64,000 nucleotides of DNA from Anisodus tanguticus (lineage: Eukaryota > Streptophyta > Magnoliopsida > Solanales > Solanaceae), in assembly GCA_034509755.1 (NCBI GenBank), contig CM067561.1, positions 4,654,646 through 4,718,645 of the forward strand, given 5' to 3'. Every line of letters begins with the position of its first letter. The first letter of the stretch is position 1. Both the position numbers and the translations under genes were made by a program. Shown in pieces: positions 1 to 9,601 of this stretch. The notes beneath the pieces were generated by a model. It was not told the DNA's origin. It did not search any database and saw only the letters and a list, made by a program, of their open reading frames with translations.

Positions 1-282
1 CATAAATTTTAGGGAGATAAAATGGAAACTAGATGGGGGAAAAGGAATAAAACGAGCTGAATTTACCGAGTCGAGTTACCGTTTGAATTTGCATAAGCTA
101 AAATATAGATATCAATAAAATAAAAGTGAGTGTTACATCGCTAGGTACAAAGAGAAATTAGAAAAGCAAAGTCAGTAAACATAATTGAATAATTTTTTAA
201 TAGAAGTTCAAATTTATAAAGGAATTAATCATCCTTCAGTTGTTACAGATTCATCAAGGCAGCGGAGTTGCCTAGCTATTTC

Positions 283-2225
283 CTAATAGGAAATACCGGT
301 CTTCTTAATCCGATTATCTCGGTCAATGAAGTAACTAGGTACATATTTTTCAGCTTCTTGTGGTGAAATATTTCGTTGTAACCACCCCACTTAACCCTTT
401 TATCGGTGTTTGCTCCTGGTCCCTTATTTTGATACTCGCATAAAACAATGTGTTTAGAGCAAAGTTACCCATCCATGGAGCCCATCCTTCCGGATCAATG
501 AACGAATCAATGTAGGTTTGCATGATAATGGTCCTCGAATACTCCTTCCATGGACGTCCAAGATATGCCTTGATTGGTGGTTGTGTGCTAGTAAATGCGG
601 CTCGGCTCACGTGATTTCAGATTCGCAATATGATTGCACCGACCCCACGATGATCTTTTCTTCCTTGAGCGGTGACCATGCAAGCTTGGTTTTGACTGGT
701 TTCCTCACAATCATCTTGCGGTTTTGGAACACGGCGGATGCATCGCCAAAGATGAAGTCGATGGTTCTGTGATGGTACGATCCTTGTAGAATTGTCTCGT
801 AGGAATGGGTGTATAGGGTGTCTTGGTACCGTCAATTTTGCATTGTAGAACACTTTGTTTTATCGGTGACACACGGAGTGCAACTGCTTGGTGCTTTATT
901 GCTCCTGCTGTGTTCTCGAATCCTATATCCCTCGCAACGAAACCATCTCCATTCACAGCTACACATTTTACAAAAGACTTTTAACTTTTGTACACTGATG
1001 TCATTTGAACACCGCTTAAAATAAATAGAATTAGGAAGAAAGTGTGAAGTTGTATTCATAACTAAAGAGTTTAGGTTATGTATACTGACAGTGTAAAGAC
1101 CTTTACACTAAGCAAGTTATTGCACTGTTTCTTTGGTTACTATATCAGGATTGAAATAAAGAGTTGCCTGTTGTTGTAAGTCAACTTAACCTATGTTGAA
1201 AATTTAATTTGACGTTGTACGTATACGAAACATAAACTCATTATTCACAAAACTGATGAATACTTACCAACGGTGGCAGTATGGAAAGTGCCAGTGCCAT
1301 CAGCAAAGTTCTTGTTGCCAGTAATCTTGGTCTTGGTTGGGCCTTCACCGATAAACACAACGTTTGTCACACCTCTTGGGATATCAACCATCTCCTTGTA
1401 TTCACCTGCCTTGATTAAGATAACGAAGGTTTGGTTGTTCTTTGGGGGCACAGCTTTAAGGGCTTCTTTGATGGTCTTGTATTGTCCACTTCCATCCTTA
1501 GCAACCACAGCATTAGGCTTGACATTAGAAACTTGAAGAAGCCTACGAGAACCGGCTTCAACGAATGATGAGTAGTCATTATCGGTTGTCAATAATCGGC
1601 GGTTAATGCCAGGAATATGCAAATTAGTGAGCATTTCACCAAAGCTAGTGATCATTGCAAGGCCATTGCTAGTAAGCTCCCCTGCAGTCTTCAATAATTT
1701 CTGCATTTTCTCACCAGTGTCACCACTTGTGTTTGAAAAAGCATCTAAACAAGTTTCTTGATAAGTAATCGAAGCACTGATCCATGTCTTGAGATCATCG
1801 GTATAATCCTTGATCTTATTGATATCAAAGTCGCCAACTTTATCGAAAGATCTTCTTAGATCATCAATAGACACATCAAGAAGACCTTCACAAGTTTGTA
1901 AAGCCTCTTTGGTTCTTGGATCTTTGGTCGCTTCCTTGATCAAGTCGGTGTTTTTTATGGCATTTTTTATGTCGGTGATAGTGGATTCAAATGCAACTTT
2001 TATAAGTTCCTTTGGGTCGGTAGTGTTCTTGGTCGATGCAAGACTCTTCTCACAAGCTTCTTTGTAATCGGTAGGTTCGCACATTGCTTTAACAGATTTT
2101 GAAGAGGTTGAAATGTCTTTGGATGAATCACTTTGCTATTCTTTTTGCTAACGGTGACTCTTTGCCACCACACAAGCCACTACAAGAATTGAGGCTAAGC
2201 CAGCAATTGCTATTTTGTTAGCCAT
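283..2225 (-). pseudogene. Pectinesterase (PMEI-PME), copy A, reading frame broken
   Basis: Two-exon type I pectin methylesterase: exon 1 1268..2225 (ATG at 2225) and exon 2 283..958, with a 309-bp GT-AG intron. Exon 1 encodes a hydrophobic signal-anchor, a PMEI pro-domain and, after two dibasic RRLL sites used by subtilases in this family, the start of the catalytic domain. As written, the frame shifts about 20 codons in and meets TAG after CHR. Exon 2 has many indels, so QDTL, DFIFG and neighbouring motifs fall in different frames. Nearly every break lies at a place where copy B reads CAG or CTG and A reads CG-containing triplets, so the damage may be a sequencing artefact. The enzyme would de-esterify cell-wall homogalacturonan. 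Family is secure; functional status of this copy is open. Confidence 0.85.
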
Positions 2226-2364
2226 AATTTTTTTTTCCTTTATGTATTTTCCCAAAGTAAAAGAGTTTTTGTTTTGTGTTATTAATACGAGCTTTTGGGG
2301 ATTTCTTATTAGAGAGGATGCCGCCCTTGGCTCTGAATCATATGTTCCCTAAAAATGGAGAACT

Positions 2365-2373
2365 TATTTATAG
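2365..2373 (-). promoter_or_regulatory. TATA box of pectinesterase copy A
   Basis: On the minus strand this reads CTATAAATA, about 140 bp upstream of the ATG at 2225, a typical plant TATA position with a 5' UTR near 110 nt. It is conserved in copy B. No transcript evidence is available here. Confidence 0.6.
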
Positions 2374-2820
2374 TGTATAGGAATAATTAATTAACGAAAT
2401 TATAGTTTGTTTTGTTGAGGATGTGAGGATGTGAAATGGTCTAAGAAAAAGACGATGTCGTTAGTGTTCATTTTTAACTTCATTTTCCCTACAATTAAGG
2501 TTTGCAAAATAGAATTTTACTGTTCAAATCAATTTCATTCAAATTAGTGAACAATATTTATTTCTCCTTTCAATACCACAACTCATAATTACTCTATTTA
2601 AAAATAAAGTACATCCGTCGTATTTTAATTTCCCTGAAATTTGTAAAGAACTTGAAGGAACAAGGTTAAACCAGAATCACATACATCAAAAGGAATATCT
2701 TGTTCACCGTACGAACAATGACTTTAGAGAATATTCAGGAAAATAAAATAGAGAAACTTAAGGATAGTATATATGACCATATTATTATCTTACTTCATAT
2801 TACTTATAGAAGTATTATTA

Positions 2821-2910
2821 CAACAACATACCCAGTGAAATCTCAAAATGTGAGGTCTGGAAAGGGTAGAGTGTACGCAGACCTTACTTCTACCTTGATA
2901 GGTAGAGTAC
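2821..2910 (+). repeat. SINE remnant (Solanaceae tRNA-derived type), unit A
   Basis: The stretch carries the CAACAACATACCCAGTG start, a gtctgg...gggtagagtgtacgcagacctta core and a cctt..aggtaga block, all characteristic of Solanaceae SINE consensus sequences. It lies opposite in orientation to the better preserved copy in IBR3 intron 16. No target duplication was recognised. Confidence 0.7.
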
Positions 2911-3073
2911 TAATAGAAGTATTAAAACGTATTAAATTAGATAACGCACTTTAATCAAATAAAGTAATAAATGAAATGTTTCAAAGCTGACCTTTCCTAA
3001 TGAAGAACAATTTGATCAAATGCATCATATCTTTTTTGGAAAGAATAATTGAAAACACATTTGGATAAGATTA

Positions 3074-3238
3074 TTACTCTGTCCGCTCTTCTTTTAATCT
3101 ATCCCAAGAAGGATACCTTTTAAATTTAAAAACAATTTAACTAAAAATTGATTACTTTTAGACGGCAAGTTTCAATTTTTTTTTCCTTTCTTAAATTTTT
3201 GACCAATCAGACATCATCTCAATGGGATAAAGGAGTAA
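3074..3238. mobile_element. Degenerate MITE-like segment
   Basis: The left edge (tactctgtccgctcttc) and the reverse complement of the right edge (ttaattactcctttatccc) are weakly similar to each other and to the CTCCCTCCGT ends of Stowaway-type MITEs. The similarity is partial, so this is a tentative call. Unit B carries the same segment near 40775..40939. Confidence 0.3.
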
Positions 3239-3952
3239 TTAAAAAGCACTTGGCTAGCATGGAATAAGATATGCAAAATTTTGACAAAAGATCAAAAAGC
3301 CTATGAAATCAAAAATGTCTAAACGTAGAAAGGGAAAGGCAGCCTTGTTATTATAAATTTCATTCTAGTGACGTTTCGAATCATTTTCACTCCGTATCAA
3401 GAAATTTTTAAAAAAAATCTGGAAAGTAAAGAAAAGAAGAAAACCCAGTACTATAATTTCGTTTGTTGTTTCTATAATTTATTAAGGTTCGTTACTCTGA
3501 GAATGATAATAGTAGAATAGTAGAAGTTTAAAACTCATTTTCACCATGATTATTGGGCTACTTTGTGCTCCATATCCTTCTCTTTTCATGCTCTACCCTC
3601 TTTTCCCCAATAATCTCTATTATCAATCATCCTTTTTTTGTTCTGGGCATGGGCAGAGGTTGTGTGCAAACAAACGACTTGTGTCAGCCCAAAAAGAAAC
3701 TATTTGTATCAACCTTTCACAGTCTTGTTCCATCTTCGCGATTGTCCCCAAGTGTACTTCATCAGGACCATCTGCGATTCTTAACGTCCTAGCTGTAGCC
3801 CAGAGATGGGCAAGAACAGTGTCGACCGATAAACCAGCACCACCGTGCACTTGCATTGCTGTGTCAAGCACCTTCAATGCCATATTTGGAGCAGCAACCT
3901 GTAAACCAAATAATCCTGGTAAAGTATTTTTGGAAAGAGATATAATGCAATC

Positions 3953-4074
3953 CCTTGAGCCGAGGGTCTATTGGAAACAACCTCTCTACCTCCCAAGGTG
4001 AGGATAAGGTCTGCGTACACATTATCCTCCCAGACCCACTTGTGAGATTACATTGGGTATGATATTGTTGTTGT
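3953..4074 (-). mobile_element. SINE in IBR3 intron 16 (A)
   Basis: A 122-bp Solanaceae-type SINE with the gagggtctattggaaacaacc block, a tctgcgtacac core and a (TTG)n tail at its right end, flanked by a perfect 15-bp target duplication agatataatgcaatc (3938..3952 and 4075..4089). The TTG tail at the right shows its 3' end is on the plus side. Confidence 0.88.
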
Positions 4075-5253
4075 AGATATAATGCAATCATGTAAATCAT
4101 TGTCACTATGCTTACTTACCTTTGCCATTGCGATTGTACCACGGGCCTTTTTGTTTCCAAGCCGATCAGCAGCTTCGAGAACCAGTAATCTGGTTTTCTC
4201 CAGATCAATTCGACACTGTAAAGTCCATTGTCATGTATCATTTCACATAGAATTATGGAAAAAGAAGAGAGAAATTCAATAACGCAGTTACTGTTATGGG
4301 AGGTTTTCTTTGCGGAAAGTTAAAAGCAAAAAACTTACCCTAGCAACATCAGAAAGGAATGAGCCATGTTGAGCAATTAATTTTCCAAAAGCTTTTCTTT
4401 GAAGGGCCCTTTGAACCATCATCTGCATGCCGCGATCTACTGCGCCTATTAGTCTCATGCAATGATGCAACCTTCCAGGTCCCAGCCTACCCTGCAAGAA
4501 TAAGAACTCAGCAACCAAGTTTCAGATTATGCTGCCTATATCTTCCCTCAGATAACCAGAATGAGCAGTTTAGAATTCCATACGACTCTCTATCATTTGT
4601 AAGATGATGAACTTTTTTAAGATGTACCACTAACTTAAAACAAAAACAGGAATTTTCTTCTTTTCCCCCTAAACACCCTTGTTGTAATTAGTTGAATAAT
4701 AACGGGTGACACTCAAACTTCAAAACATGTAAAATAAATGGAGAGTAAATCACTTTCCTAGGATGTGCAAAATCCAAAAGAAAATGCAAAAGTATGATGA
4801 TTGATGGAATGTAACAGATTTTGGAACTTCTAATGAATAGACATCAAAAGATTAGCTCATTAAATGTCGTAAGATAAGTAAATATGAACTCGTTAAATAC
4901 ATGAAACACCGTTACCTGTGCAATCTCAAACCCACGCCCCTTACCAAGCAGGATATTCTTGGCTGGGACACATACATTCTCAAATATTATTTCTGCATGC
5001 CCATGAGAGGCATCATCAAAGCCAAATATTGTTAGCTGTCTCTTTACAGTAATACCAGGACTGTTGATGTCCACCAAGATCATGGATTGTTGTTTATGCT
5101 TTGGAGCTGCCAAGTCAGTTTTTCCCTGTCATTCATCCAGACTAACTTGTTTGAACACAAAGGTATAAACAGAAACAAATTATTTTTCGTTGAGAAGCAA
5201 GAACTAACCATCACAATGAGAATTTTGCACCGGGGGTCCATGGCTCCACTGAT

Positions 5254-5256
5254 CTA
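5254..5256 (-). other. In-frame TAG in IBR3 exon 13 (A)
   Basis: Exon 13 reads NGTKW then TAG then ISGAMDPRCK. The family has NGTKWWTSGAMDPRC, so TGG became TAG and the adjacent Thr became Ile. B has the same change at 42957..42959. Confidence 0.83.
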
Positions 5257-6228
5257 CCATTTTGTCCCATTGATAATAGATGAGTCCCCATGTCTGTACA
5301 ATGCATTGTTCCCACAGTTAATTTCATTACTCTAACAAATTTTAGCATTCGAGTCTTATTTTCTTATTGGGCTGAGGGCAGGTAAGTCCTAGTGATTGAC
5401 TCTAATATGACCAAAGTCCCACTAAAGCTTCCTGTGTATTTAACAAGCATAGGATGATTAAGTGGAACACAATCCTTCTAAATTGAATAAATGTTCTTTT
5501 GACGGGAACCATCAGAATTCTCTAGATTCACGTTCAACATCCTGCACGATACTCCAATCCCAATGTTACGAATTTCTCTCCGAAATATTCATCAAGTGTT
5601 TTAAGACACATAAATGTACTTCAACATTCCCACAAAAATTTGAGAAATTTAGCTTTACCATCTTGGGATCAATGTGATCGTTGATGAAACGGTTCCCTTT
5701 ACCACTAACAATATAAGACATATCACTAGCACCTCATTTCACACACCCAATTGAACTGTGCAAATACGAAGTTAGTGGGAGTACCAAGTCACCAAGAGAA
5801 GAGGAAATGATTGAGAGGATGAAAAGATTATGCCTGCGTAATGGATTTCGTATAGACTGTAAGACGACATTTGGAGAAGCATTGAGTTCATGAGATAAGG
5901 GACAAGATAAAAAGGGAAAACCCTTTAGAACTTCTTGTTACCGATTCCAATATTTCACTTGAGGATCTCGTTTTCTGCTTTTCTTTTGCTATTTTCCCAT
6001 GTTTTCCTTGTTTTTTCCCACTTTTGGCCGCCTCAGTCCCTAAGAGGATGGGGGATGGGAACATACTATCAACTGCTATTTGTGATATATATGATGGCTA
6101 TATTTATGTCTAGTTTGGACTCTGTTTCTAGTCTTTTCTAAGGTGCTGAAGAATCTCACCTGGTGCCCAATTTTACACCTCGCAGTTTATCTATCCGAGC
6201 ATGTGTCTATATATAAGAAGAAAATATG

Positions 6229-6232
<4 letters not shown>

Positions 6233-6262
<30 letters not shown>
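6233..6262 (+). repeat. (GA)n microsatellite in IBR3 intron 12
   Basis: About fifteen uninterrupted GA units in the intron between exons 12 and 13 of copy A. Copy B has a similar run at 43935..43964. Confidence 0.95.
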
Positions 6263-6265
<3 letters not shown>

Positions 6266-8774
6266 TAATCTCATTTATTTTTCGTCTTTCAAATTGTAGC
6301 TGCTGTCTACCTTTTAATGGAACACTCTATATTGGTGGCATCTGAGGATGCAACTTGAGGCTCTGTCATTGCAAAGCCAGAGCGTATCTTTCCCTCAAGC
6401 AAGGGAACAAGCCATTCCTTCATCTGTACCTCATTCCCATACCGAAGTAATACCTGTAAAGGTGAATCACCCCAAAATATTGTTAGAACATAAATGATTA
6501 TGCCTCAAAGGGTATAGAGGATTCTCTTCTATGAATCTACTTTTGTTTTTCAATTTTCACCAATTAAATTTTCCACCACAGCTTGTGCAACAGATAATTA
6601 TGCTTCCGTAAGACTATATATCATATATTTGCAACTGGAGTCTTCGTTGACTTTAGTTAAATGAAGATTATTGTAGTAGCTACCTGCAAACTATCTCTTT
6701 ACAAAATATTAAGTAATGTTTATTTTACCTCCATATTTCCTGTATCAGGTGCCCCACAGTTGAAAATTTGCGGCGCCCAAACAGAACGACCCATAATCTC
6801 GCACAGATATCCATACTCCAGGTTGGAAAGGCCAGCACCCAATAAGCTACCAAAATCATTGTTCACTCTACTATTTCGGCTGCCAAAAACAAGTTCTCTG
6901 GCCCGAGCAGCACAATCAAACTGCATATTAGTAGAAAATAACATCAGGTACATTCTCAGGAAACAAATCTCTTTCATTCCTTTATGGCTGAATAGAGCTT
7001 TACAAACTCACTGGTATCCACAAGTTCCATAATCCTTCTTTTTTTGCCAGCTCCTTTAATTTCTCTTCATCTGGGTGAACTGTCCAACGCATGGTAGACT
7101 GTGCAAGCTTGTAAAACTCATTTTCCCTTGGATATATATGATCCTCCATAAATTTTGTCAATTTGTTCCTCAACTTTTGAACCTTCTCACTGGGCACAAA
7201 TTTCCCCCCCAGAGGCATTCCTTGATTTGGGCTATCATGTCCAAGTTGCCTGACATGATCCTCCAAACTTGTCTCTGCATAGTTGAGCACAACAGGAAAT
7301 TTAACTAAGCAAACAGGTGTTACGGCTCAGTTTCAGTATCTCGAGTGACATGATCAACAAAGTCATAGTGACCAGTTCTCATGGACAAATAATGCCGATG
7401 AAAATGAATGTGAAGGATAAAAGGTTGCGGTCCTTCAAGTGTAAACTTGTTCTTTTCGTTGCAGAGACATGTTAAGGTTGGTTCTGACAAGAATATCTGC
7501 AATTTCACTGGAAACTGGAGTTTGAACAAGAGGAGAGTTTTGGTTCAATATTTCAATGTCACATAAGAGTTTCAAATGTAGAGCTGGAGCAAAAATACAG
7601 TTGAAACATAGTATGTCGAATGATATTCCACGAATTATGAATAATAAGAAAGTGTACACGATTTCTGGAAGAACTAAAAAGACTAGAATGACCATCCAAA
7701 ACTGGAGATTGTAACATAATTAGAAACAGCAATGAAGTTGTTAAGGTGTAGGATTAACCAGTTGGAGGTTGCTGAGGGAGAACAGATTTTCTATGGATAA
7801 ACGACCATGCAGTTCTAATGAAGGAATCAGCCTTTTCCCCAGCGCATCGTGCACGTTCACCTCCTGAAGCATTACCCTGCAAGGTGATTATTAAAGATCT
7901 ATTATATATATGTAATAAATCTTACATAATAAAATTGTTAGTCAAAACATCAAAGTGATGTCACCCATAAAATTAATAAGAAATCAGATTACCATGATCC
8001 ATCTGCAATGTACTCCAGCATATATTGAAGCCCCACGAAATAAGGAAAAGGCTATGTAGAACTTCCATTGATCAACTGGCCAAGGTCTTCCCTGAATGCA
8101 AAAAACAAAGGCAAAAGCATTCAGAAACAAGTAGTTGCACAATATTAGGGTGCATAAAGAATAAAAAAAAAATTGTCTCCTGATACGTACCAAAAAGATT
8201 AGAAATGATAAACCATGCATATAAGTGTTTAAAATTTTTGGATTTGGGATGATACTATAAGGCAGGCATTATCAAAAGACATCACAACATCTATACTTCA
8301 GTCAGTTTATTTTCCTTGCATCACAAAGGAACTAATGTTGCCATGCTTTGTTGATAACTAGTGTTCTCTATTAGTAAATCAAAGTGAAGTAAAAGAAGTC
8401 CCTGCTCAAGAATGACCATCTAACAAAGACAGAGAATTCGGTCTTACAGCTGCTGAGCAGTAATCTCTGAGATAATTGGAAAGAGAAGGCACTCCGTCAG
8501 GGTAGCTGGTGAGTTCAAAGCCATTATTCTCTTCTATACTTTCTGATGCTATATTCACAATATAGCCCTGATAAGAAAAAAAAAAGCAATTTTAAAATTT
8601 CTTATTTGGGTCCATATATCAATTATGTGAAACTTAAAATGCTAGTAAAATGATATTAATTACAGAAACGTGACACTACAGATGGTGCATGTCAATGGTC
8701 AAATAACATCTAGAAATTAAGTAGAAGTAGTAAAAGAGTGTCTGTACCAAGCAGCTGTAGGCAACGTCACACAT

Positions 8775-8777
8775 TTA
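8775..8777 (-). other. In-frame TAA in IBR3 exon 6 (A)
   Basis: Exon 6 reads D R V I G I L D W E L S T L G N then TAA, then M C D V A Y S C L. The family has Gln at this place (GNQMCDVAYS), so CAA became TAA. It removes the rest of the kinase-like fold and the whole dehydrogenase. The same codon is present in B at 46479..46481. Confidence 0.85.
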
Positions 8778-9229
8778 ATTACCCAAGGTGGAAAGCTCCC
8801 AATCAAGTATACCTATAACTCTATCCTGCAACATCAACTAACAGAGTCAGCGGAACCTAGGCGCTTTTGGGGCCGGGAGAGGCACATTTGACATGCATTT
8901 GAAAGGACTCCAATAGCAGAAGCTACAAGGAACAGAAGGAAGCATCAGATGCTTTCAAGGACTGCACCTCAATAGGATGAAACACAACATTATCAATCCG
9001 AAAGTCACCATGGACTAGACCTGTTGTTGCCCCAGAGGAATCTTCGAGGGGAATATGTTTCCGCAACCAATCAGCCAGCTCTAACATTTTAGGGTTTCTC
9101 ATGGACTTACCCTCACCGGTAGATAAAAGATATTGCTTGGCCCACCTTTCCACCTGAAGTTGGTTAGGTAAACCATCAAACATTATAAGGATATATTCAA
9201 AAATTAAATACTGAAATCACCCCAAAATG

Positions 9230-9325
9230 TGAGTTAAGACTGTGTACAATAGACCCATGTGGTCCGGCCCTTTCCCGGACCCCGCGCATAGAGGGAGCTT
9301 AGTGCACCTGCCCTTTTTTTACCCC
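9230..9325 (+). repeat. SINE fragment in IBR3 intron 4 (A)
   Basis: Contains tagacccatgtggtccggcc, ccggaccccgcgcatag and gagcttagtgcacctgccc, the Solanaceae SINE body. Copies B (about 46935..47033) and C (about 63538..63625, inverted) carry it too. B differs strongly from A and C just here, at CTG-containing words. Confidence 0.75.
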
Positions 9326-9405
9326 AAAAAAGTGCATGGCATGAATAAAGTAACTGAACATCTCAGGCTAAAAACCCAAAAGCATGTGTTATTTCCAGTA
9401 GCATA

Positions 9406-9601
9406 CTCCCTCCGTCCCAATTTATGTGGCACATTTTGACTTGGCACGGAGTTTAAGAAAAAAGAAATACTTTTGAAATGTGTGGTGCAAAACTACTCTT
9501 ATATAAATGTTTGGCTGTAAATCATCTCATAAAATTGAATTATTTCTAAATATAGAAAAGTGACATTCTTTTTGGGACAGGCCAAAAAGGAAATAGTCCA
9601 C
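9406..9601 (+). mobile_element. Stowaway-type MITE in IBR3 intron 4 (A)
   Basis: Begins with CTCCCTCCGTCCCAATTTAT directly after TA, the diagnostic end of Stowaway (Tc1/mariner-type) MITEs, followed by the usual gtggcac body. The right end (ttgggacaggccaaaaagg) is only partly conserved, so the right limit is approximate. B has it near 47113..47308 and C near 63259..63453. Confidence 0.72.

Larger units (their letters stand above)
2374..3622. other. AT-rich intergenic between pectinesterase and IBR3-like gene (A)
   Basis: Upstream region of the pectinesterase and 3' flank of the convergent-side IBR3-like gene. It contains a SINE remnant (2821..2910) and a degenerate MITE-like stretch (about 3074..3238). 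I found no coding sequence. The matching region in unit B is 40076..41323. Confidence 0.7.

Noticed and set aside
283..958. Copy A pectinesterase as proof of pseudogenisation after duplication
   Set aside because: The breaks sit at CAG/CTG sites and create CG, so an artefact is at least as likely; kept as 'frame broken' only.
3546..4001. 151-residue plus-strand open frame over IBR3 exon 17
   Set aside because: It is the antisense of the exon and of the SINE in intron 16, with no family features; the minus strand has the conserved protein and splice sites.
6233..6262. GA run as GAGA-factor regulatory site
   Set aside because: It lies deep in an intron and is a plain microsatellite of slightly different length in the copies.
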